A stretch of DNA of 26,957 nt. Origin: HGM12587 sp945786935. GTDB taxonomy: Bacteria; Bacillota; Clostridia; Lachnospirales; Lachnospiraceae. Location: the NCBI GenBank assembly GCA_945786935.1, contig CALZFY010000028.1, forward strand, positions 1 through 26,957. Reading direction: 5' to 3'. How positions within the stretch are numbered: the first letter of the stretch is position 1; each line of letters starts with the position of its first letter. The position numbers were made by a program, and so were the translations under genes. This document shows positions 14,305 through 22,098 of this stretch, piece by piece. The notes under the pieces were generated by a model that saw only the letters and a list, made by a program, of their open reading frames with translations, did no database searches and was not told the DNA's origin.

Positions 14305-15156
14305 ATGGAGAAAGCATTAAAAAAATGGTTCCCATTATTTGTACTTCCTACATTTGCAGCATTCTGTGTAGGATTTATCTGGCCTTTTATTCAGGGAATC
14401 TATTTATCATTCTGTCAGTTTATCACAGTAGATAATGCGAAATTTATTGGTATTTCCAACTATGTAAAAGCATTGTCTGATGAAACATTTGGAAATTCTT
14501 TTTGGTTTACAGTCGTATTTGCGGTTGTATCCACATTGCTGATCAACGGGATCGCATTTGCCATTGCATTGGCACTTACAAAAGAAATCAAAGGTACAAA
14601 CATTTTCCGTACCGTATTTTTTATGCCGAACTTAATCGGTGGTATCGTGCTTGGTTATATCTGGCAGATTCTTTTAAACTGTGTTCTGTCAAACCTGGCA
14701 CAGCCATTGTTAGCTTTAAATACAACTGCAGGCTTCTGGGGTATCATTATCCTCATGTGCTGGCAGCAGATTGGTTACATGATGATCATCTACATTGCAG
14801 GTCTTCAGAATGTGCCGCCTGATCTGGTAGAAGCAGCTTCTATTGATGGTGCAAACGCAATCCAGACACTGGTAAAAGTAAAAATTCCAATGTTAATGTC
14901 ATCTTTTACCATTTGTTTATTCCTGACAATTACCAACTCCTTCAAGCTCTTTGACCAGAACCTGGCATTAACAGCTGGTGAACCGGCGCATGCAACAGAA
15001 ATGTTGGCGTTGAATATTTATAACACCTTCTATTTCAGAGCAGGCCCAAGCTGGAAAGGTATTGGACAGGCAAAAGCCGTAGTATTCTTTATTTTAGTAG
15101 TAGTAATTTCGCTGACACAGCTTTATGCTACACGTTCTAAGGAGGTGCAGCAGTAA
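14305..15156 (+). CDS. ABC sugar permease, MalF/UgpA type
   Basis: A 283-aa inner-membrane permease with six hydrophobic segments. It contains the CUT1 EAA loop EAASIDGANAIQTLVKVKIPML (about residues 174-198) that docks on the ATPase. The N-terminus (LFVLPTFAAFCVGFIWPFIQGIYLSF) is typical of the MalF/UgpA group. It pairs with the next permease; the two genes overlap in TAATG, so translation is coupled. No ATPase gene is present in this operon. CUT1 systems of Firmicutes often share one MsmK/UgpC-type ATPase encoded elsewhere, which would explain that. Confidence 0.92.
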   Translation: MEKALKKWFPLFVLPTFAAFCVGFIWPFIQGIYLSFCQFITVDNAKFIGISNYVKALSDETFGNSFWFTVVFAVVSTLLINGIAFAIALALTKEIKGTNIFRTVFFMPNLIGGIVLGYIWQILLNCVLSNLAQPLLALNTTAGFWGIIILMCWQQIGYMMIIYIAGLQNVPPDLVEAASIDGANAIQTLVKVKIPMLMSSFTICLFLTITNSFKLFDQNLALTAGEPAHATEMLALNIYNTFYFRAGPSWKGIGQAKAVVFFILVVVISLTQLYATRSKEVQQ

Positions 15157-16016
15157 TGAGTACAAAACAGAAAAACGTATGGGGTACGATAGGAACTGTA
15201 TTTTTTACAATTCTTGCAGCACTTTGGATGTATCCGATCATCATGGTTGTGATGAACTCTTTAAAGGTAGAAAGAGCCATTACAACAGATGGTGCATTCC
15301 GGTTGCCTACAGCAGAATCCTTTGCAGGATTTGCTAACTATATCAATGCATTGAATGCACAGGGCTTTTTAAAGAGCTTTGGATACAGTTTATTTATTAC
15401 AGTTTCCTCTGTATTCCTGATTCTTTTATGCTGCTCTATGTGTGCATGGTACATCAATCGTGTAAATAACATTATTTCAAAGATTATGTATCTGTTATGT
15501 GCATTCTCCATGGTAGTACCATTCCAGATGGTTATGTTTACACTGTCTCAGACAGCTGACCGTCTTGATATTTTTGGATTAAAATTTAACACACCATGGA
15601 CTATCTGCTTTATTTATCTTGGATTTGGTGCTGGTCTGGCAGTGTTTATGTTCTCCGGATTTGTAAAATCAATTCCGTTGGAAATTGAAGAAGCATCCAT
15701 GATCGATGGCTGTTCTCCACTTCAGACTTACTTTAAAGTTGTCCTTCCAATCTTAAAACCAACCATGATTTCCGTAGGTATTCTGGAAACTATGTGGGTA
15801 TGGAACGATTACCTGTTACCAACTCTTGTACTGGATATTAAAAAATATCGTACCATTCCAATGCTGATTCAGTACTTCCGTGGAAGCTACGGACGTGTTG
15901 AAATGGGTCCAATGATGGCTTGTATCGTTATGACAGTCCTTCCGGTTGTTGTTATTTACTTACTGGGACAGAAACACATCATCAAAGGTGTTCTGGCAGG
16001 TGCGGTAAAAGGTTAA
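15156..16016 (+). CDS. ABC sugar permease, MalG/UgpE type
   Basis: A 286-aa permease partner. It has six hydrophobic segments and the EAA loop EEASMIDGCSPLQTYFKVVLPIL at about residues 179-201. Near the C-terminus, MWVWNDYLLPTLVL is the usual MalG-group signature. It forms the transport channel with the MalF-type protein. It is the final gene of the operon, followed 10 bases later by a strong terminator. An AAGGAGG box lies within the end of the previous gene, ahead of the overlapping ATG. Confidence 0.92.
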   Translation: MSTKQKNVWGTIGTVFFTILAALWMYPIIMVVMNSLKVERAITTDGAFRLPTAESFAGFANYINALNAQGFLKSFGYSLFITVSSVFLILLCCSMCAWYINRVNNIISKIMYLLCAFSMVVPFQMVMFTLSQTADRLDIFGLKFNTPWTICFIYLGFGAGLAVFMFSGFVKSIPLEIEEASMIDGCSPLQTYFKVVLPILKPTMISVGILETMWVWNDYLLPTLVLDIKKYRTIPMLIQYFRGSYGRVEMGPMMACIVMTVLPVVVIYLLGQKHIIKGVLAGAVKG

Positions 16017-16026
16017 TAGAATTATT

Positions 16027-16062
16027 AAACTGTGGTATCTTTTTTGATACCGCAGTTTTTTT
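16027..16062 (+). terminator. rho-independent terminator of the ABC operon
   Basis: AAACTGTGGTATC and GATACCGCAGTTT pair over 13 bp (one G-U) around a six-T loop, followed by a T run. Confidence 0.9.
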
Positions 16063-16075
16063 ATGGGATTATCCC

Positions 16076-16105
16076 TTGCTGGAAATGATATTTTCAGTGT
16101 AAAAT
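16076..16105 (+). promoter_or_regulatory. candidate sigma-A promoter for the YitT-like gene
   Basis: TTGCTG and TAAAAT are separated by 18 bases and start just after the operon terminator, about 75 bases before the YitT-like start codon. It is the only promoter-like pair in this short gap. Confidence 0.5.
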
Positions 16106-16180
16106 AAAGAGTCAGGGTAAAATCCAATCACAGGTTTGTTGCATTTGGATTTGAAATGTGAGAGATGAAAGGGAAATCTG

Positions 16181-17065
16181 ATGAAAGAAAAACGATGGAA
16201 AAAATTGCTGATAGATATTTTGGTGATTATTCTTGGAAATACCTGCATTGCAGTGGCAGTGGCATTTTTTGTAATTCCCAATAAGTTGCTGGTAGGTGGA
16301 ACTGCCGGAATCGCAGTGGCTGTAAATGCATTTTTGGGAATATCCGAGGAAATTATTATTAATACGTTGATCTATACTTTATTTATTGCAGGGTCTTTGG
16401 TACTTGGAAAGGGATTTTTCTTTAAAACTATCACCAGTACTCTGGTATATCCGGTGCTTTTGACAATGGCCGGTGAACTTTATGAGATTATTCCACAGGA
16501 ATATATCGCCATGGACACTTTAACCTCTATCATTTGTTCCGGTCTGTTGGTTGGTTTTGGAATCGGTATTGTGTATAGGAGAAATGCCAGCACAGGTGGC
16601 ATGGATATCATTCCATTGATCGTCAATAAATATACTGGAATCCCATTGCATCTTCTGTTAATGGCAGTAGATTGTTTCACTGTTTTACTGGGCGTAATCG
16701 CCTATGGACTACAGGCTTCGGTATATGGAGTGATATCCGTTGTACTTTGCAGCTTTGTCATTGATAAAACCATTCTGTTAGGTGCCAAGCAGACGAAACA
16801 GGTACAGATCATCAGCGAAGATTCTGATGAGATATTGTCCAGGATTTTACAGGATCTGGATCGTGGATGCACCATCGTGGAGAGCCGTGGCGGATATACG
16901 AATAAAAGTCGGGATATGCTGATGGTGGTAGTGCCCATCAATCAGTATCAGACGTTGATTGATCTGATTCACTCTATTGACCCTTCGGCGTTTATTATTG
17001 TATCTGATATCAATGAGATTCGGGGACGTGGATTCACTATACAAAGAGAGTGGGGAAATTATTGA
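16181..17065 (+). CDS. YitT-family membrane protein (DUF161 + DUF2179)
   Basis: A 294-aa protein with about five membrane helices in the first 190 residues (GNTCIAVAVAFFVIPNKLLVGGTAGIAV is the characteristic N-terminal pair). The loop YRRNASTGGMDIIPLIVNKYT is a family hallmark. A cytoplasmic DUF2179 domain covers about residues 215-290 (IISEDSDEILSRILQDLDRGCTIVESRGGYT, ending FIIVSDINEIRGRGF). YitT proteins are widespread in Firmicutes, and their transported substrate is not firmly known. It appears monocistronic with its own promoter and faces a convergent lipoprotein gene. Confidence 0.9.
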   Translation: MKEKRWKKLLIDILVIILGNTCIAVAVAFFVIPNKLLVGGTAGIAVAVNAFLGISEEIIINTLIYTLFIAGSLVLGKGFFFKTITSTLVYPVLLTMAGELYEIIPQEYIAMDTLTSIICSGLLVGFGIGIVYRRNASTGGMDIIPLIVNKYTGIPLHLLLMAVDCFTVLLGVIAYGLQASVYGVISVVLCSFVIDKTILLGAKQTKQVQIISEDSDEILSRILQDLDRGCTIVESRGGYTNKSRDMLMVVVPINQYQTLIDLIHSIDPSAFIIVSDINEIRGRGFTIQREWGNY

Positions 17066-17120
17066 CAGGACGTAACGGAATCGTTTCGATGTCCTGAAAA
17101 AATGAATAGCTGATATTGAA

Positions 17121-17155
17121 AAACAGGGGGAGCCAATCGGACTCTCCCTGCTTTT
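17121..17155. terminator. bidirectional terminator between convergent genes
   Basis: CAGGGGGAGCC, AATC loop, GGACTCTCCCTG form a near-perfect stem. On the minus strand it is followed by a GTTTTTC run, on the plus strand by CTTTTC, so it can serve both the YitT-like gene and the lipoprotein gene. Confidence 0.75.
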
Positions 17156-17166
17156 CGTAGGATACA

Positions 17167-17586
17167 TTAACGATTATTGTTGGTAGTACCATTGTTGGTA
17201 GTGTCATTTGTGGTATTCGTGTTGTCGGTACCGTTTAAGGAATTATCAACGCCGTCAACCACATCCTCAACACCATTGACTACGCCGTTCACGGTATCAT
17301 CCACACCATTGATTACGCCGTCTACGGCATTGTCGTTGGTGGTATTGTTGTTATAGTTATCGCCGGCATTGTAGTCATTGTTATCATTGTTTGTTGTGCC
17401 GTTGTTTGTTCCGCTGTTTGTACCGTTGTTGTAATCGTTCTGCGGGGTTGTGTCCTGGGTATTTTGTGTATTCTGATTATTGTTGTTGGTGCCATCAGTG
17501 GCACTGTTCATACGTCTTCCACAGCCAACACTAAGAGTCAGTGTGCCTGCTAATAAAAGAGTGAGTAAAAGCATTTTCTTTTTCAT
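17167..17586 (-). CDS. low-complexity Asn/Thr/Asp-rich lipoprotein
   Basis: A 139-aa predicted lipoprotein: a lysine-rich start and leucine-rich signal end in the lipobox SVGC with C22. The mature chain is almost entirely N, T, D, G and Q. A central section of about 35 residues repeats a seven-residue theme (DGVINGV, DDTVNGV, VNGVEDV, VDGVDNS), bracketed by NTT/NGT-rich tails. Valines at regular intervals suggest a short amphipathic helix or beta element inside an otherwise disordered tether. AAAGGAGA precedes the start. No enzymatic domain is visible; it may be a surface spacer. A repeat array this short could vary in length between strains. Confidence 0.8.
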   Translation of the reverse strand: MKKKMLLLTLLLAGTLTLSVGCGRRMNSATDGTNNNNQNTQNTQDTTPQNDYNNGTNSGTNNGTTNNDNNDYNAGDNYNNNTTNDNAVDGVINGVDDTVNGVVNGVEDVVDGVDNSLNGTDNTNTTNDTTNNGTTNNNR

Positions 17587-17689
17587 ATCAAAAATCTCCT
17601 TTTATCTACAAGTCACTAATAGTTTGTCTTGGAAAATAAAAAATATGCATAGTAAAATAAAAATCATATATACGGTAAAGGAAACATCA

Positions 17690-17698
17690 TGTTATACT
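17690..17698 (+). promoter_or_regulatory. extended -10 promoter for the HAD gene
   Basis: TGTTATACT is a TG-n-TATACT extended -10 element. It lacks a good -35 box but lies about 95 bases ahead of the phosphatase gene in an AT-rich gap. Confidence 0.5.
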
Positions 17699-17793
17699 AA
17701 AATATAAAAGTTTGTAAATTTTAAAAATTTTTTATGAAAAATATACCAGGAGATAAGTAACTGTGGAATTTGCCGCAGATACTGGATGAAATG

Positions 17794-18447
17794 ATGAGAA
17801 AATATGATACCGTGATTTTTGACTTGGACGGAACCTTATTAAATACACTGGAAGATTTAAAGGATGGAGTCAACTATGTCATGAGACAAAATGGTTATCC
17901 GGAGAGAACTTTGGAAGAGGTACGTCATTTTGTGGGAAATGGAATCCGAAAGCTCATGGAACGTGCGGTTCCGGAGTATGTAAAGGGAGAGACTTTTGAG
18001 CGCGTGTTTGAGGAATTTCGTATTTATTATACAGCACATTGTCAGGAAAAGACCTGTGCTTACGAAGGTATTGTGCCTCTTTTGCAAGAATTAAAAAAGC
18101 AGGGGATCGCTCTGGCAATTGTTTCAAATAAAAATCATGCAGCTGTCTGTGAATTAAATGAAATCTATTTTAAAGAATACATAAAGGTTGCCATTGGGCA
18201 GAAGGATGGGATCCGAAAGAAACCTGCACCGGATACCGTGCTGCAGGCATTAAAGGAACTGGGAAAAGAAAAAGAGACAGCTCTCTATGTGGGAGACTCA
18301 GAGGTAGATTATCAGACTGCGGGGAACACAGGGATGGATTGTGTTCTGGTAACCTGGGGCTTTCGGACCGTGGAGGAGTTGTCAGGATTTCGGCCGTATG
18401 CATTTATTTCAAAACCTGAAGAATTACTATGTATTTTAAAAGCTTAG
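17794..18447 (+). CDS. HAD-family phosphatase, Gph/phosphoglycolate-phosphatase-like
   Basis: A 217-aa haloacid-dehalogenase phosphatase. Motif I is FDLDGTLLNT with nucleophile D10 and acid/base D12. An alpha-helical cap follows at about residues 16-85 (subfamily IA). Motif II is IVSNK, motif III is K143 in RKKPAPD, and motif IV is VGDSEVDY with D168 and D172. It probably removes phosphate from a small metabolite such as phosphoglycolate or a sugar phosphate; the substrate is not decided by sequence. Several starts are possible (TTG 17770, ATG 17791, ATG 17794). I use 17794 because the protein begins MRKYDTVIFDLD like its family and GGATG lies just upstream. A methyltransferase gene follows after 91 bases. 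Confidence 0.85.
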   Translation: MRKYDTVIFDLDGTLLNTLEDLKDGVNYVMRQNGYPERTLEEVRHFVGNGIRKLMERAVPEYVKGETFERVFEEFRIYYTAHCQEKTCAYEGIVPLLQELKKQGIALAIVSNKNHAAVCELNEIYFKEYIKVAIGQKDGIRKKPAPDTVLQALKELGKEKETALYVGDSEVDYQTAGNTGMDCVLVTWGFRTVEELSGFRPYAFISKPEELLCILKA

Positions 18448-18538
18448 CTGAAAAGATATCTGTTAAGAAGACGCCATTTTGTATTCGGAGAATACAGAAT
18501 TGCTATGGAAAAGATATCAAATCATATGGGAGATATTC

Positions 18539-19345
18539 ATGACAGAACTGGAAAAATATTATAATAAATTTAATGAAGAAAAAAGATTGCACTCCCGCCA
18601 TGGACAGGTGGAATTCATCACTTCCATGAAATATATTCATGAAGCACTCGAAGAAGATAAAAGTAAAAAAATTCTGGATGTGGGAGCAGGTACCGGCAGG
18701 TATTCGGTTGCACTGGCAGAGGAAGGCTATGATGTGACCGCTGTGGAGCTGGTAAAATATAATCTTGGAATCTTAAAGTCAAAAAACAGCACGGTCAGGG
18801 CTTATCAGGGCAACGCATTGAAACTAAAGCGTTTTGCTGCAGATACCTTTGACGTTACCCTGTTATTTGGTCCTATGTATCATTTACACACAAAAGAGGA
18901 ACAGATGAAAGCTCTTTTGGAGGCAAGCCGTGTGACAAAGAAGGGTGGAAAGATTCTGGTGGCATACTGTATGAATGAGTACAGCGTGCTGACCTATGGT
19001 TTTAAAGAAAACCATATCAAAGAAAGTATAAATGCCGGAAAACTATCGGAGGATTTCCATGTATTGTCGGAAGAGAAAGATCTGTATCGGTACATGAGGC
19101 TGGAGGAAATCAATGCATTAAATGAAAGTCTGGGATTGACAAGAGAAAAGCTCATTTCTCCTGATGGACCGGCGGATTTTATGAGACCGACACTTAATGC
19201 CATGGATGAGGAAACCTTTGAACTGTTTGTAAAATATCATCTGTCCGTATGTGAGAGACAGGACCTGATCGGAGCCGGTTCTCACACGTTGGATATCCTG
19301 AAAAATACGAAGGGAGAATGGGATGGAATCAGGATTACAAAGTAA
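18539..19345 (+). CDS. class I SAM-dependent methyltransferase
   Basis: A 268-aa enzyme with the Rossmann methyltransferase core at about residues 40-150. Motif I is ILDVGAGTGRYS (residues 45-56), followed by the acidic loop VTAVEL. Then comes FDVTLLFGPMYHLHTKEEQMKAL, and motif VI-like KKGGKILVAYC. The FGPMYHL motif is close to small-molecule and rRNA-like Firmicutes methyltransferases. The substrate is unknown. GGGAGA lies ahead of the ATG at 18539; a longer upstream frame lacks this. The last 23 bases overlap the start of the GTPase-NYN gene, so the two proteins are made from one transcript with coupled translation. A link to ribosome modification is therefore plausible but unproved. Confidence 0.85.
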   Translation: MTELEKYYNKFNEEKRLHSRHGQVEFITSMKYIHEALEEDKSKKILDVGAGTGRYSVALAEEGYDVTAVELVKYNLGILKSKNSTVRAYQGNALKLKRFAADTFDVTLLFGPMYHLHTKEEQMKALLEASRVTKKGGKILVAYCMNEYSVLTYGFKENHIKESINAGKLSEDFHVLSEEKDLYRYMRLEEINALNESLGLTREKLISPDGPADFMRPTLNAMDEETFELFVKYHLSVCERQDLIGAGSHTLDILKNTKGEWDGIRITK

Positions 19346-22025
19346 ATCCGAAAAAAATATCGTGTGCGGTATCCTGGCCCATGTCGATGCTGGAAAGACA
19401 ACTCTTTCTGAGGCAATGCTGTATTTAAGCGGAGCCATCAGAAGGCTGGGAAGAGTGGATAAAAAAGATGCATACCTTGATACAGATACGCAGGAACGTG
19501 CCAGAGGAATTACCATTTTTTCCAAACAGGCACGGTTTTCCTGGAAGGACATGGGGATAACCTTGCTGGATACACCAGGACATGTGGATTTTTCCGCAGA
19601 AACGGAGAGAACCCTGCAGGTGCTGGACTATGCGGTACTGGTAGTCAGCGGAGCCGATGGAGTGCAGGGGCATACAGAGACTTTATGGAAGCTGCTTCAA
19701 AGAAACCACATTCCGGTATTTTTGTTTGTAAATAAGATGGACCAGCCGGGAACTGATAGGGAAGCATTGCTTTCTAATATTCAGGAGAGATTGTCCGATA
19801 ATTGCATCGACTTTGGAAATAAAGACAGGGATTCTTTCTATGAAAGCCTTGCCATGTGTGAAGAAAAGATTTTGGAGAAGTATTTAGAGTCTGGTCAGGT
19901 GGCAGAGGAGGAGATATCTCGTCTCATTCAGGAACGTAAGGTGTTTCCGGTATACTTTGGTTCTGCACTGAAACTTTTTGGAGTGGAGGAATTTTTGGAT
20001 GGATTTGATCGGTATACCAAAGCTTCGGAATACGGGGAAAAGTTTGGTGCCAAGGTATTTAAAATCTCCAGAGATGACTCGGGCAACAGACTGACTCATA
20101 TGAAGATTACCGGGGGAAGCTTGAAAGTAAAAGAACAGCTTTCCGGTATGGAAGAAGATGAATTTTGGGAGGAAAAGATTAATCAGATCAGACTGTACTC
20201 CGGAGAAAAGTATGAGCCTGTGCCGGAGGTAAGGGCCGGGATGATCTGTACGGTTACCGGGCTTACCAAAACTCATCCGGGACAGGGACTGGGTGCGGAA
20301 CAGTACTCTAAAGAGCCGTATCTGGAGCCGGTATTAAATTATCAAATGATCTTACCGGAAGGTATTCATGTAAATGAAGTTTTAGGGAAGCTTCGTCAGC
20401 TGGAAGAAGAAGAACCGGAGCTTCATATTGTCTGGGATGAGACATTAAAAGAACTTCATGTACAGATCATGGGTGAAGTACAGATTGATATTATCCGTAC
20501 GGTCCTGAAGGAGCGTTTTGGCCTGGATGTAAGCTTTGGTACGGGAAGTATTATTTATAAAGAAACGATTGCGAATACGGTGGAGGGAATCGGCCATTAT
20601 GAGCCGCTAAGACATTATGCAGAGGTACATCTTTTATTAGAACCGGGAGAACCGGGCAGCGGCATGACATTTTCGTCAAACTGCAGTGAAGATCTTTTAG
20701 ATAAAAACTGGCAGAGACTGATTCTTACACATTTGGATGAGAGAAAACATAAGGGAGTGCTCACCGGATCGGAAATTACGGATATGAAGATCTCTGTGGT
20801 GGGCGGTCGTGCCCATTTGAAACATACGGAAGGGGGAGATTTCAGACAGTCTACTTACCGTGCAGTGCGCCAGGGACTCATGAAGGCGAAAAGTGTGCTT
20901 TTAGAACCTGTCTACGAATTTCGTCTGGAAATTCCTCTGGAAAATCTGGGACGTGCCATGACAGATATAGAGAAAATGTCTGGAAAATGCAATCCACCGG
21001 AACTGGGTGTGGAAATGGCAGTGGTAACAGGAAAAGCGCCGGTAGCTACGATGCGGGATTACACGATGGAAGTGATCGCCTATTCCAAAGGCAGGGGAAG
21101 ATTAAGCTGCGTACCGGCAGGCTATGCACCTTGTCATAATGCAGAGGAAGTGATTGAAGCTATGGGCTATGACCCGGATGCAGATCTTCGAAATCCTACA
21201 GGTTCTGTATTTTGTGCCCATGGAGCAGGCTATTATGTAACGTGGAACGAAGTGGACGAGATGGCCCATGTGGAAACCGAATATGGTACGGTTAAGAAAA
21301 AAACTGTGGAAACAATCCGGAATCCGAAACAAAAGTCTTTTGGAAGCAGCTTTGGAGATAGCTATGCAGAAGAGAAAGAGCTGGAAGCAATCTTTGTAAG
21401 AACCTATGGAGAGAGGAAGGAACGGGGCAACGTGGGAAGTACCGGAATTGTCCGGGAATATACAAAAGAGCCTGCAAGAAAAATGAAACCAAAAGAGCCT
21501 GTGAAAGAATATCTTCTGGTGGACGGCTATAATATTGTTTTTGCCTGGGAAGAGTTAAGAGAACTGGCAAAAATCAATATAGAAGCTGCCAGAGGAAAGC
21601 TCATGGACATTCTCTGCAATTATCAGGGCTATAAAGGTTGTACCCTGATCCTGGTATTTGATGCCTACAAGGTGGTAGGAAATACCGGAGAAATGTTTGC
21701 CTACCACAATATCCATGTGGTTTATACCAAAGAGGCGGAAACAGCTGACCAGTATATAGAAAAGCTGGCCCATGAGATGGGACGAAAATATCATGTGACG
21801 GTAGCAACCTCCGATGGATTGGAGCAGTTAATCATCCGGGGTCAGGGCTGTGCACTTTTATCGGCACAGGATCTTTATGAAGAGATAGAATTTATGGAAG
21901 CAGAGCTTCGAAGAGAGTATCTGGAAAAATTCCCTAAGGGTGAGAAAAATTATCTTTTTGACCATGCTAAGGAAGAACTGGCCAGGGATCTTAAACAGGT
22001 TCGTTTAGGAAAAAAGCAGTATTGA
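19323..22025 (+). CDS. Tet(M)/EF-G-like ribosomal GTPase fused to NYN (Rae1-like) nuclease
   Basis: A 900-aa two-part protein. Residues 1-645 are a complete translation-factor GTPase of the Tet(M)/TetO/EF-G branch: G1 AHVDAGKTT (19-27), switch I RARGITIFSKQA (59-70), G3 DTPGHVDF (83-90), G4 NKMD (137-140), then EF-G domains II to V, ending NPTGSVFCAHGAGYYVTW. A charged linker (about 660-725) leads to a NYN domain (about 729-900) with aspartates D734 (LLVDGYNIVF), D780 (LVFDAYK), D809 (TADQYI) and D831 (ATSDGLEQ), as in YacP/Rae1. Rae1 cuts mRNA at the ribosomal A site. This suggests a GTP-driven factor that enters the A site and carries its own nuclease. Tetracycline protection is possible but not implied. 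The start is set by AGGGAG seven bases before the ATG. Confidence 0.92.
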   Translation: MESGLQSKSEKNIVCGILAHVDAGKTTLSEAMLYLSGAIRRLGRVDKKDAYLDTDTQERARGITIFSKQARFSWKDMGITLLDTPGHVDFSAETERTLQVLDYAVLVVSGADGVQGHTETLWKLLQRNHIPVFLFVNKMDQPGTDREALLSNIQERLSDNCIDFGNKDRDSFYESLAMCEEKILEKYLESGQVAEEEISRLIQERKVFPVYFGSALKLFGVEEFLDGFDRYTKASEYGEKFGAKVFKISRDDSGNRLTHMKITGGSLKVKEQLSGMEEDEFWEEKINQIRLYSGEKYEPVPEVRAGMICTVTGLTKTHPGQGLGAEQYSKEPYLEPVLNYQMILPEGIHVNEVLGKLRQLEEEEPELHIVWDETLKELHVQIMGEVQIDIIRTVLKERFGLDVSFGTGSIIYKETIANTVEGIGHYEPLRHYAEVHLLLEPGEPGSGMTFSSNCSEDLLDKNWQRLILTHLDERKHKGVLTGSEITDMKISVVGGRAHLKHTEGGDFRQSTYRAVRQGLMKAKSVLLEPVYEFRLEIPLENLGRAMTDIEKMSGKCNPPELGVEMAVVTGKAPVATMRDYTMEVIAYSKGRGRLSCVPAGYAPCHNAEEVIEAMGYDPDADLRNPTGSVFCAHGAGYYVTWNEVDEMAHVETEYGTVKKKTVETIRNPKQKSFGSSFGDSYAEEKELEAIFVRTYGERKERGNVGSTGIVREYTKEPARKMKPKEPVKEYLLVDGYNIVFAWEELRELAKINIEAARGKLMDILCNYQGYKGCTLILVFDAYKVVGNTGEMFAYHNIHVVYTKEAETADQYIEKLAHEMGRKYHVTVATSDGLEQLIIRGQGCALLSAQDLYEEIEFMEAELRREYLEKFPKGEKNYLFDHAKEELARDLKQVRLGKKQY

Positions 22026-22098
22026 CACGGGTGTCCGTCAGATGATAGCATCAAATTATCATATGTTACGCACACAAAAGCTATGAGGAGAAAGTCTT

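Noticed and set aside
19323..22025. A straightforward tetracycline resistance gene call
   Set aside because: The GTPase part is Tet(M)-like, but the protein is much longer, carries an added nuclease domain and lies among housekeeping genes; resistance is not implied by the sequence.
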